NCBI GenBank assembly: GCA_013816485.1
Contig: JACDEI010000027.1
Span: forward strand, 1 to 64,000
Direction: 5' to 3'
Length of the DNA stretch: 64,000 nucleotides
Source: Planctomycetota bacterium
Lineage (GTDB): Bacteria > Planctomycetota > UBA11346
Shown here: positions 1 to 8,977 of the stretch, piece after piece
Numbering within the stretch: position 1 is the first letter of the stretch
How the letters are laid out: each line of letters opens with the position of its first letter
The notes under the pieces: model-generated
Seen by the model: the letters and a program-made list of their open reading frames with translations, nothing else
Told to the model about the DNA's origin: nothing
Database searches by the model: none
Translations under genes and position numbers: made by a program

Positions 1-116
1 GAGCTGGCGGCGGCGGACGGCCCCCGCGTCGCGAAGGCGGCGGTGGTGGCTACGGCGGCGGAGCTGGTGGCGGTTACGGCGGCGGAGCTGGCGGCGGCGG
101 CGGCGGCCGTTACTGA
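1..116 (+). CDS. C-terminal fragment of a glycine-rich protein (probably RRM-type RNA-binding protein tail)
   Basis: Frame 3 reads AGGGRPPRREGGGGGYGGGAGGGYGGGAGGGGGGRY* ; truncated at window start. Confidence 0.6.
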   Translation, partial: AGGGGRPPRREGGGGGYGGGAGGGYGGGAGGGGGGRY

Positions 117-202
117 GCTGAACTAAGCTCGCACAATTTTCGGATTCACGTCCACGGCGCTTGGTTTACCAAGCGCCGTTTTGTTGTTGGGTCGTGCATC
201 AG

Positions 203-303
203 GCTACGCGCTGCGAGGTCGCTGCGCTCCCGCGGCGAAGCCTCGTAGCGCGGGCAAAGCCCGCTCGCAGCGCGAAGCTCGCAGCGCGGGCAAAGCCCGC
301 TCC
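203..303. repeat. Inverted/direct GC-rich word repeats between convergent genes (two GCGGGC-AAA-GCCCGC hairpins, 36 bp apart)
   Basis: GCGGGCAAAGCCCGC at 250-264 and 286-300; GCGCTGCGAGGTCG... opposed by CCTCGTAGCGC / GCTCGCAGCGC. Confidence 0.75.
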
Positions 304-304
304 C

Positions 305-1630
305 TCAGCGGCAGGCGCGCACGGCAGCAGCCGCAGCGCTGAACACGCCTGGAATCTGCGCTTCCGTCAGGCAACTGAAGGCGACACGCAGTTCGGTCTG
401 GCCGAGCGCGATCGCGCCGACGCCATGCGCTTCGAGCAGCTTCTGGCGCACAGTCTCGGCCAACACACCCTTCACTTTCAGGCACATGAAGTACCCGCTG
501 TTGAAGGGGTAGACGTCCCAGCAATCGGCGTATTCCGTCTTGCGGCATTCGATCGCGGTGACCGCCGCGCGCTGGCGCAGGATCTCGACCTTCTCGGCCT
601 GCTGCTTGCGAAAATCCGGCGCGTGGAGCGCCTTGAGCACGATCGACTGGCCGGGCATCGAGACGTTGCTGATCACCGCGCGAATGATGCCGCCGGTCTT
701 CTGCTCCAGCGCGTCGTAGAGCGCCTTGGTGCCGCCCTTCACGCCATAGGTGATGAAGCCGACGCGCAGACCCCAGACAAATTCCTCTTTCGTCGCGCCG
801 TCGATCTTGATCGCCAGGAGATTCTGGTGCGCCTGCGCCAGACGACCGAAGAGCGATTCCTTTTCGCAGGCATCATCAAAGAACATGCCGTAGTAGGCGT
901 CGTCGCAAACGACAACCAACTTGGTGCCGGCTTCAGCGGCGGCGATCAACGCATTGATGATCGCACCGGCTTCGGCCTTGGTCGGCGAGTAACCCGACGG
1001 ATTGTTGGGGAAGTTGAGCGCGACGACGAGCTTCCTGCCCTTGCGCGAGAACAGCGCCTGGGTGAAGGCTTCCATGTTGAAGCCGGTGAGCTTGTTGTCG
1101 AAGAAGGCGTAGGTGCTGATGCGCGCGCCGAGGCGCGTCTCCCAGGACAGGTTATAGTTTTCCCACATCAAATCAGAGGACAGCGCCTCATCACCCGGGT
1201 CGAGGAAGAGGTCGCCGACCACCGCCAAGCCGTGCGTCAACGCATTGGTCACGATCGGCAGGCTGGTCAGCGCTTGGCCGAGCGACGGCGTCTCGTCGCG
1301 CTGCTTCTTCGCCCACGCCGCGCGCAGGTCGGGTTTGCCGAACGACGGCGCGTAGTCGTAGATCTCGGCGGGCGTCAGACCCTGGTAGTACTGGCCGACC
1401 ACCTGCAGGTGCATGGGCGCGCCGTTCTCGGTGGCGATGCCGACCGTGGCGTTGGCGGTCTTGGCCTTCTGCTTGGCCTCGGCGCCCTGCGCCAGGATGC
1501 CCTTGGCGGGGAAGAAGAAGCGTTTGCCGCGCTCGGACAGCAGGTCAAACACCGTCGCGTTCTCCGCCTTGATCGTGGCGTTGGCGGCCTCGGCCAGGGG
1601 ATTGAGGACGGGTTGCGGCTGCGTGGTCAT
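305..1630 (-). CDS. PLP-dependent aminotransferase, class I/II
   Basis: ORF with NFPNNPSGYSPT and CDDAYYG motifs; start placed at MTTQPQ with upstream GGAG. Confidence 0.85.
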   Translation of the reverse strand: MTTQPQPVLNPLAEAANATIKAENATVFDLLSERGKRFFFPAKGILAQGAEAKQKAKTANATVGIATENGAPMHLQVVGQYYQGLTPAEIYDYAPSFGKPDLRAAWAKKQRDETPSLGQALTSLPIVTNALTHGLAVVGDLFLDPGDEALSSDLMWENYNLSWETRLGARISTYAFFDNKLTGFNMEAFTQALFSRKGRKLVVALNFPNNPSGYSPTKAEAGAIINALIAAAEAGTKLVVVCDDAYYGMFFDDACEKESLFGRLAQAHQNLLAIKIDGATKEEFVWGLRVGFITYGVKGGTKALYDALEQKTGGIIRAVISNVSMPGQSIVLKALHAPDFRKQQAEKVEILRQRAAVTAIECRKTEYADCWDVYPFNSGYFMCLKVKGVLAETVRQKLLEAHGVGAIALGQTELRVAFSCLTEAQIPGVFSAAAAAVRACR

Positions 1631-1719
1631 TGGAGGCTCCAGGCGCGGTATTTCCGTCACCGCGCGGGGGGCCGACTTATGGCTGGAAGGCCATCAAGGC
1701 AATCGAAGACTCCCCCGCC

Positions 1720-2079
1720 ATGCGTCATTCCGCCGTCCTGATCATGCTCGCCCTGCTGCTCGCCGGATGCGACAGCCCGCGCACCACCATGATGGACAAG
1801 ACCGAGGCCAAACGTGACGAGCGCGTGCTGCGGGTCCGGGTGGTCAAGGTCTACGACAACCGCAACCTCGACTACGTCCGTGAGCCCAACATCTCGCACA
1901 TCGTTGATGTCGATGTGCTCGACGGCCCGACCGAGCTGATCGGGAAACCGTTGGCGCTGCCGTTCGACATGTTCTACACCGCCAAACCGCCGCCCCAGGT
2001 TGGCGAGGAAGTGGTGACCACTCCCGCCGCCTGGGTCACGCGCAATTCGGGCGGCAAGCAGCGGGCTTTCGGCCAGTAA
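1720..2079 (+). CDS. Small putative lipoprotein
   Basis: MRHSAVLIMLALLLAGCDS lipobox signal peptide; short hypothetical. Confidence 0.6.
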   Translation: MRHSAVLIMLALLLAGCDSPRTTMMDKTEAKRDERVLRVRVVKVYDNRNLDYVREPNISHIVDVDVLDGPTELIGKPLALPFDMFYTAKPPPQVGEEVVTTPAAWVTRNSGGKQRAFGQ

Positions 2080-2255
2080 TGTCAGCCAGCCGGCTTGCCT
2101 GCCTGCCATGCTTCCCTAGCGTGCCGCCCATGCGTCAGCCAGCCGTCGTCGTAGTGGTGGTCACCTCCTAAGCCCAGCGCCGGCCTGCAGTCAAGCGTGC
2201 GGGGCGGCCATCCGGTCGCCCCGTTTGCGTTGACGGCGTCTTCCAAGGAACTCCG

Positions 2256-5051
2256 ATGAGCCTCGATCTGCCGAAATCCTACGACGCCAAGCTGGTGGAA
2301 CCCGAGGTCTACCAGCGCTGGGAGAAAGCCGGCTGCTTCAAGGCCGGTGCCGGCAAACGTGGAAAAACGCCGTACACCATCGCTATCCCGCCGCCCAACG
2401 TCACCGGCGTGCTGCACATGGGCCATGCGCTCAACAACACGCTCCAGGATACGCTGATCCGTTGGCGTCGCATGCAGGGCCATGACACGCTCTGGCAACC
2501 CGGCACCGACCATGCCGGCATCGCCACCGAGTCGGTGGTGGCCAAACAGATCCAGGAGAACCAGGCGTTCGTCGATGAGTTGAAAGCCGCCAGCATCAGC
2601 GCGGAGAACCCGCCCGATGCCGCCGCGTCAAAGACGCCGACCGGTTACGACCGCGACCGTTTCGGCCGCACGGCGTTCCTCAAAGCCGTGTGGCATTGGA
2701 AAGCGAAGTCCGGCGGCGCGATCACCCATCAGCTGCGCAAGCTCGGCTCGTCGTGCGACTGGTCGCGCGAACGTTTCACCATGGACGAGGGCCTGACCAA
2801 GGCCGTACGCACCATGTTCGTGAAGCTGTCCGATGCCGGCCTGATCTACCGCGGTACGCGCATGGTGAACTGGTGCCCGGTGCAGAAGACCGCGCTGTCC
2901 GACGATGAAGTGGAGGCGAGCGAAAAGAACGGCCACCTGTGGCAGTTGAAGTACGAACTCGTCGATGGCTCGGGCCACATCGTGGTGGAGACCACCCGTC
3001 CCGAGACCTTCTTCGGCGACACCGCGGTGGCGGTGAATCCCGCAGATCCGCGCTACCAGGCGATGATCGGCAAGCAGGTCCGCCTGCCGATCATCGGGCG
3101 TGAGATCCCCATCGTCGGCGATGAACACGCTGATCCCGAAAAGGGTTCCGGTGCGGTGAAGATCACGCCTGCGCACGATCCCAACGACTACGAGGTCGGC
3201 AAACGCCATAACCTGCCGCTCATCCGCGTCATCGACTTCGATGGCACGATGACCAAGGAGTGCGCACACTTCGCCGGCATGGACCGTTTCGTCTGCCGCA
3301 AGGCGCTGCTCAAGGAACTGGAAGCCAGCGGTGTGCTGCTCGGCGCCACCGAGATCGTGCACAGCGTCGGCCACAGCTACCGCTCCGGTGTGCCGATCGA
3401 ACCGATGGTGACCGAGCAGTGGTTCGTGAAGATGGGCCCCCTCGCGGAACGCGCGGTAAAGGAAACCCAGGAGAACCGCCTGCACTTCCACCCCGAACGC
3501 TGGGGCAAGGTCTACGAACACTGGCTGGTGAACGTGCGCGACTGGTGCATCTCGCGTCAGATCTGGTGGGGCCATCGCATCCCCGCGTGGCACTGCGCAG
3601 CATGCCAAAAAACCACGGTGGCGATCGACGCACCGACGGCCTGCAAGCACTGCGGCTCGGCCAAGATCACGCAGGATCCGGATGTCCTCGACACTTGGTT
3701 CAGCTCGGCCTTGTGGCCGTACTCCACGCTGGGCTGGCCTGACTGGGAGGCCGCGGCGAAACATTACTTCCCGACCTCGACGCTGGTGACCGACCGCGGG
3801 ATCATCTTCTTCTGGGTCGCGCGCATGGTGATGACATCGCTGTTCGCCAACGACGTGCGTCCGTTCGACGACGTGTACATCCACGGCACCGTGCTCGACG
3901 AGCGCGGCGACAAGATGTCGAAATCAAAGGGCAACGGCATCGACCCGATCGTGATGATCGAGGGCGGTTCGCAGATATACCTCAAGAAGCAGTACGATTG
4001 TCCTGGGTACGGCGCCGACGCGGTACGCTACACGTTGCTCGACATGACGACCGAGGGCCAGGATCTGAAGCTCTCGCCATCGAAGTTCGAGACCGGCCGC
4101 AACTTCGCCAACAAGGTGTGGAATGCCGGGCGCTTCGTGCTGATGAACCTCGGCGAACGCACACTGCCGACCGCACCGACACCAGAGTCGTTGGCGACAC
4201 TCCCGCTCGGATTTCCCGAACGCTGGATCCTCGACCGTCTGCAAGGCGCCATCGACGACTGTACCGGCGCGCTCACCGCATGGCGTTTCAACGACTACGC
4301 CAACGGCGCCTACCGCTTCTTCCGCGACGACCTGTGCGACTGGTACCTCGAGTGGGCCAAACGCGCATTCAAGACTGGCGGCGCTGCCGCCGACACCGCC
4401 GCGCAGGTGCTGTCCTACTGTTTCGACCGCGTGCTGCGCCTGCTGCATCCGGGCATGCCGTTCGTCACCGAATACCTCTGGCAGCTCCAGCAACCGACCG
4501 TGGGCGGCACCGCCTGGTCAGGGAAATACCTGATGACCGAGGCGTGGCCGGAAGCGATCTCCACCTTGCGCGTCAGTGACGCCAGCACCCGCATGGGCGA
4601 ACTCCAGGCGATCGTCACCGCCGTGCGCAACGTGCGCAACCTGGTCAGCCTCGCCGACGGCGTGGCTCTTCAGGCGATGGTCGTAACGACTGAGGGTGCT
4701 AAGGTCGAAACACTAACTCGCGACAGTGACTTTATATTAGACCGAGCGAACCTTTTTGAATTGATGATTCGTGAGAATGTCGAAAAGCCACCTGGAGCCG
4801 TCACCACAGTGGTTGGTGCGCTGAAAGTCCACATCCCGCTCAGCGGCCTAGTCGACCTGGGCAAGCTCAAGGACCAGCTCAGCAAACGCGCCATCGCCGT
4901 GGAAAAATCCATCTCCGGCAAACAAGGCCGCCTCGGCAACGCTGACTACATCGCACGCGCACCAGCCCAGCAAGTCACCGAAACCCGCGAGATGCTGGCC
5001 AAGGAAGAGATCGAACTGACGAACCTGAAGGACACGCTGGCCGGACTCTGA
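2256..5051 (+). CDS. valS: Valyl-tRNA synthetase
   Basis: PPPNVTGVLHMGHAL (HIGH-like), DKMSKSKGNGIDP (KMSKS), C-terminal coiled-coil arm. Confidence 0.98.
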   Translation: MSLDLPKSYDAKLVEPEVYQRWEKAGCFKAGAGKRGKTPYTIAIPPPNVTGVLHMGHALNNTLQDTLIRWRRMQGHDTLWQPGTDHAGIATESVVAKQIQENQAFVDELKAASISAENPPDAAASKTPTGYDRDRFGRTAFLKAVWHWKAKSGGAITHQLRKLGSSCDWSRERFTMDEGLTKAVRTMFVKLSDAGLIYRGTRMVNWCPVQKTALSDDEVEASEKNGHLWQLKYELVDGSGHIVVETTRPETFFGDTAVAVNPADPRYQAMIGKQVRLPIIGREIPIVGDEHADPEKGSGAVKITPAHDPNDYEVGKRHNLPLIRVIDFDGTMTKECAHFAGMDRFVCRKALLKELEASGVLLGATEIVHSVGHSYRSGVPIEPMVTEQWFVKMGPLAERAVKETQENRLHFHPERWGKVYEHWLVNVRDWCISRQIWWGHRIPAWHCAACQKTTVAIDAPTACKHCGSAKITQDPDVLDTWFSSALWPYSTLGWPDWEAAAKHYFPTSTLVTDRGIIFFWVARMVMTSLFANDVRPFDDVYIHGTVLDERGDKMSKSKGNGIDPIVMIEGGSQIYLKKQYDCPGYGADAVRYTLLDMTTEGQDLKLSPSKFETGRNFANKVWNAGRFVLMNLGERTLPTAPTPESLATLPLGFPERWILDRLQGAIDDCTGALTAWRFNDYANGAYRFFRDDLCDWYLEWAKRAFKTGGAAADTAAQVLSYCFDRVLRLLHPGMPFVTEYLWQLQQPTVGGTAWSGKYLMTEAWPEAISTLRVSDASTRMGELQAIVTAVRNVRNLVSLADGVALQAMVVTTEGAKVETLTRDSDFILDRANLFELMIRENVEKPPGAVTTVVGALKVHIPLSGLVDLGKLKDQLSKRAIAVEKSISGKQGRLGNADYIARAPAQQVTETREMLAKEEIELTNLKDTLAGL

Positions 5052-5098
5052 TCAAGCTAGGTTGTCTGACTTCGACGGGGCAGCGCCGGAGGCGCGTT

Positions 5099-5175
5099 GT
5101 TGGGGTGCCAGCCCTGCTGGCGCACCCCAACTTAACAAACAGCCCTGCTGGAGCACCCCAACTTAACAACCACCC
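5099..5175. terminator. Hairpin plus 31-bp direct repeat between convergent genes
   Basis: TTGGGGTGCCAGC-CCT-GCTGGCGCACCCCAA followed by second copy CCCTGCTGGAGCACCCCAACTTAACAA. Confidence 0.7.
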
Positions 5176-5179
5176 CAGG

Positions 5180-6049
5180 TTAAACAGCAGCCTTGTCGAG
5201 ATACTTGATCGCCACCACGCGATTGCCCCGCGCATTGTAGATCAGCTTGTCCATCAGGTGCTTGATCAGGTGGATTCCATAACCACCGAGGCGTTTGCCG
5301 GCGGCCTTGCGCTGTTCCAGGTGGGCGATCGGGTCGACGCTCGGATCGGGAACGTGGTTGGGGTCGAAGCCGTCACCTTCGTCTTCGATATAGACGATGA
5401 TCTTGCCCGGCAGGATACGACAGCCGAAGCGCACCTTCTTTGAACGATCGTTGTGGTTGCCCCACTCGATGGCATTGCGACCGAGTTCCTCCAGCGCCAG
5501 ACGCACCTCGCTCGCGGCGGGTTCGGCGATCTTGAACTTATCGAGCAGGCCGAGGAAGCGGCGGTACTTGTAGAGAATCGACGGATCGCTTTCGCCAGCG
5601 ACCTCGAACCAGCCGTGCGGATCGTATTCGACCTCCAACGCATGACCAACCAGCGGCATATGTTGCAGGGCCTTGGCCGCCGCTGCGGTCAATTCGTCGA
5701 TGCCGACCGGTTTGACCAGGTAGTCGCAAGCCCCTTGCCGCAGGCAGCGCACGATCATGTCGTCCTGTCCCAGGGCGGTGAGCATGATCACCGCCGCAGG
5801 ATAGTTCCGCCGACGTAGTTCCGTTAGCACCGACTCACCATCAAGCCGCGGCATGATGATGTCGCACATGATGAGATGATAAGGTTCGCTCGCCTGGTCG
5901 ATCATCTGGAGGGCTTCACGACCATCGTTGGCCTTGTGGACCACTACGGAGTCGCCGAGATCCACCAGCGTTTCCGCGATGTGGGCCTGCAAGGCAGGCA
6001 TGTCCTCAACCACCAGGATGCGATGCACGTCGGATGTGGTGCCGGTCAT
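5180..6049 (-). CDS. Response regulator receiver fused to RsbW-like HATPase domain
   Basis: RILVVEDMPALQ...MCDIIMPRLDGESV...VMLTA...LVKPVG receiver; C-terminal LEELGRNAIEWGNHND and DEGDGFDP ATPase motifs. Confidence 0.85.
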   Translation of the reverse strand: MTGTTSDVHRILVVEDMPALQAHIAETLVDLGDSVVVHKANDGREALQMIDQASEPYHLIMCDIIMPRLDGESVLTELRRRNYPAAVIMLTALGQDDMIVRCLRQGACDYLVKPVGIDELTAAAAKALQHMPLVGHALEVEYDPHGWFEVAGESDPSILYKYRRFLGLLDKFKIAEPAASEVRLALEELGRNAIEWGNHNDRSKKVRFGCRILPGKIIVYIEDEGDGFDPNHVPDPSVDPIAHLEQRKAAGKRLGGYGIHLIKHLMDKLIYNARGNRVVAIKYLDKAAV

Positions 6050-6078
6050 GTACGATTTTCCCTGGGGGCCATAGGTGG

Positions 6079-7050
6079 TCAGCGTCGTCGATCAGGAGCC
6101 GCTGCAGGTACCGGATCGGAAGTCTTCTGCTCCGCCCTGCTCAGGTCCGGGAGCAGCACTTTGAAACGGCACCCTTTGCCGATACCGCTATCAAGTTCGA
6201 TACTGCCGCCGTGGCGATCGACAATACTTTTCACAATCGCGAGTCCAAGGCCCACACCATGAGCGTTGGTCGCCATCCCCCCGCTCGGTCGTTGATAATA
6301 CGGGGCGAAAATGCGGTCCTGCTCGCTCTTCGGAATGCCTGGGCCGTTGTCGGCAACTACCAAATGGACCCCGTGGGAATCACGGTCCATCTCCACCGAC
6401 ACCACCCCTCCACGCGGGGTGAACTTACGGGCGTTGTCGACTAGGTTCACCAGCACCTGGACGATCCGGCGGCGATCGACCAGCACGGTCTTGTCCTTCA
6501 CGCTGTTGACCTGCGGCCAACGCGTTTCGATCCCGGCATTTTCCAGCACCGGCACGGTTGCGTCCTGGAGATCCTCCAACAACACCTGCAAAGGAACCTG
6601 ATCGAGGCGCAGCTGCACATGCCCGGATTCCAGGCTGCTGAGGTCGAGCAGTTCGTTGATCATCGCCAGCAACGCATGGCCATTGCGGTTGATCGCCGCG
6701 ATGAACTCCGCGTGTTTCTTGTTTATCCGCCCACCGACCTCGCTGGTGATGAGGTCGGAAAAACCGATGATACTGTTGAGTGGCGTACGCAGATCGTGGC
6801 TGATGCGCGCGAGGAATTCAGTCTTTAGCTGGTCGAGTTCGAGCAGCCGCCGACGCTCGAGGTCGAGACGTTCGTTCTCTGCCAACAGGTCCACGTTGGC
6901 CTGAAGCACATCGAAGGTCACAGGATCGTACGTGTTCACGACGGCAGCCTCGCACAGCCCCCGTTCCGGCACGAGCCGGACGGATGGACGGTTGAGTCTA
7001 CCCCATGATGCCAACGTTGCGCAAGAACCGCTGGGACACTCTATCGGCAC
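6079..7050 (-). CDS. Sensor histidine kinase
   Basis: FLARISHDLRTPLNSIIGFSDL H-box; VNLVDNARKFTP, DNGPGIP, GVGLGLAIV; start uncertain. Confidence 0.85.
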   Translation of the reverse strand: MPIECPSGSCATLASWGRLNRPSVRLVPERGLCEAAVVNTYDPVTFDVLQANVDLLAENERLDLERRRLLELDQLKTEFLARISHDLRTPLNSIIGFSDLITSEVGGRINKKHAEFIAAINRNGHALLAMINELLDLSSLESGHVQLRLDQVPLQVLLEDLQDATVPVLENAGIETRWPQVNSVKDKTVLVDRRRIVQVLVNLVDNARKFTPRGGVVSVEMDRDSHGVHLVVADNGPGIPKSEQDRIFAPYYQRPSGGMATNAHGVGLGLAIVKSIVDRHGGSIELDSGIGKGCRFKVLLPDLSRAEQKTSDPVPAAAPDRRR

Positions 7051-7086
7051 GGCAACGGCGACGGCTGCAACGATCGAATCGCTTGT

Positions 7087-8736
7087 CTAGGCGGGGGCCA
7101 GGAAACTCCGCTCATAACCCTCGGGAGCCTGGTAGCCCATCAGGAACAAGGCGGTTGCGGCGACGTTGGCCAGCCCAGGTTTGGCCACGCTGGCGTCCAG
7201 GCGGTATTCGCCGGTGAACTGCGGGTCGTAGATGATCGCCGGCACCTGGTTGAGCGTGTGGCTGGTCTTGGACTTGGGGCGGTTGTTCTCGACCTTCACA
7301 CCGCCCTTCTTGTCCATTTCGTACATCTCATCGGCGTTGCCGTGGTCGGCGGTAACGATGGCGATGCCGCCCAGGGCTTTGATTGCCGGCAGCAGACGGG
7401 CGAGGGCAAGATCCACGGTTTCCACCGCAAGGCGCGCGGCGTCGAAGTTGCCCGTGTGGCCAACCATGTCGGCATTGGCGTAGTTGAGGCGCGTGAAGCC
7501 ATACGGCTTGGCCTGGAGTTCTGCGATCACCGCGTCGGTGATCTCCGCGGCCTTCATCCATGGACGCTGATCGAAGGATATGCGATCCGATGGGACTTCA
7601 ATGTAGGTCTCCAGCGACTTGTCGAGGTAGCCGCTGCGATTGCCGTTCCAGAAGTAGGTCACGTGGCCGAATTTCTGCGTTTCGCTGCAGGCAAGCTGAC
7701 GTACGCCGCTGGCTACCAAGTATTCACCCAGCGTGCGATCGATGAGTGGCGGGGTGACCAAGATGCGCGGCGGCAGATTGGTATCACCATCGTAGGTCAT
7801 CATGCCGGCGTAACACACGTTCGGAATGCGCACGCGATCGAAGGGCACCGCGCTGGGAGACAGGCCGACGAACGCCTTGCTGATCTCCACCGCACGGTCG
7901 CCACGGAAGTTGAAGAACACCACCGAATCGCCATCGACGATCGGGGCGAACGGCTTGCCGCCGCGCTCGACGACGAATCCCGGGAGATCCTGATCGATGG
8001 TGCCGGGTTTCTCCGTACGGAACGCTTTCACCGCCGCGCTGGCAGAGGGAAACTGCCGACCTTCGCCAAGCACGTGGACCCTCCAGCCGCGCTCGACCAT
8101 CGACCAGTCCGCATCGTAACGGTCCATGGTGATCTGCATGCGACCACCACCGGAGGCGATGCCGTAGTTGGTATCAACCGAGCTGATCCATGCTTCGAAC
8201 GGCTCGGTGTACTCGAGTGCCGAGGTCTCACCGACATCACGTCCATCGATCAGGGCGTGGACCGCGACCTTGGTGACACCACGTTTCTTGGCGTCAGCGA
8301 CCAGCGACTTCACATGGTTGATGTGGCTGTGGACATTGCCGTCGGACAGCAGGCCCATGAGGTGCAGGGTCGACTTCTTGGCCAAGCAATTGGCGATGAT
8401 CTCCTGCCAACCCTTGCCCGCGAACAACGCGCCGCTGTCGATCGCCTGCTGCACCAGTTTGGCCCCCTGATCGAACACGCGACCGGCGCCGAGCGCATTG
8501 TGGCCGACCTCCGAGTTACCCATGTCGGCGTCGGACGGCATGCCGACCGCCATGCCGTGCGCGTTGAGGCGCGTCCACACGCTGGAGGCCATCAGCCCAT
8601 CAAGCGTGGGCTTGCAGGCGGCTTTCACGGCGTTGCCCGCGTAGTCAGGTCCCAAGCCAACGCCGTCCATGACCACCACTACCACCGGGCCTGTACGCTT
8701 GCCGTGGAATGCGGTTTTGATCAGGGACTTGCTCAT
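7087..8736 (-). CDS. gpmI: 2,3-bisphosphoglycerate-independent phosphoglycerate mutase
   Basis: VVVVMDGVGLGP, DADMGNSEVGHNALGAGRV, VTADHGNADEM; GGAGG upstream. Confidence 0.95.
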   Translation of the reverse strand: MSKSLIKTAFHGKRTGPVVVVVMDGVGLGPDYAGNAVKAACKPTLDGLMASSVWTRLNAHGMAVGMPSDADMGNSEVGHNALGAGRVFDQGAKLVQQAIDSGALFAGKGWQEIIANCLAKKSTLHLMGLLSDGNVHSHINHVKSLVADAKKRGVTKVAVHALIDGRDVGETSALEYTEPFEAWISSVDTNYGIASGGGRMQITMDRYDADWSMVERGWRVHVLGEGRQFPSASAAVKAFRTEKPGTIDQDLPGFVVERGGKPFAPIVDGDSVVFFNFRGDRAVEISKAFVGLSPSAVPFDRVRIPNVCYAGMMTYDGDTNLPPRILVTPPLIDRTLGEYLVASGVRQLACSETQKFGHVTYFWNGNRSGYLDKSLETYIEVPSDRISFDQRPWMKAAEITDAVIAELQAKPYGFTRLNYANADMVGHTGNFDAARLAVETVDLALARLLPAIKALGGIAIVTADHGNADEMYEMDKKGGVKVENNRPKSKTSHTLNQVPAIIYDPQFTGEYRLDASVAKPGLANVAATALFLMGYQAPEGYERSFLAPA

Positions 8737-8787
8737 CGGGAACCTCCGTCGTTTGGGAGGCGAGAGCGTAGGGAGGCGTCTGGCGAC

Positions 8788-8958
8788 GCTAGTAGCTGCG
8801 GGCTACTGGCTGCGAGCTACGAGCTACGAGCTACGAGCTACGAGCTACGAGTCCGACTGCCAATTTCTGTAGCACTGGACACCAACGACAAACCCCGGTG
8901 GCAACCACCGGGGTTTGTTGACGAACTCGCAACTCGTAGCTAGCAGCTCATAGCTCGC
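8788..8958. repeat. Inverted heptamer-word element (GAGCTAC) enclosing a perfect 13-bp-stem hairpin
   Basis: Left (GAGCTAC)n 8788-8851, right AACTCGCAACTCGTAGCTAGCAGCTCATAGCTCGCGG 8924-8958; internal hairpin CAAACCCCGGTGG-CAA-CCACCGGGGTTTG 8889-8917. Confidence 0.9.
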
Positions 8959-8977
8959 GGCGCATCGCGCCGCGTCA

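Noticed and set aside
161-1741. Long antisense ORF (526 aa) over the aminotransferase, and similar long antisense ORFs (for example 7258..8943, 9996..12101, 38334..40358)
   Set aside because: Arg/His/Asp-rich shadow translations typical of high-GC antisense frames; the opposite strand encodes recognisable conserved proteins.
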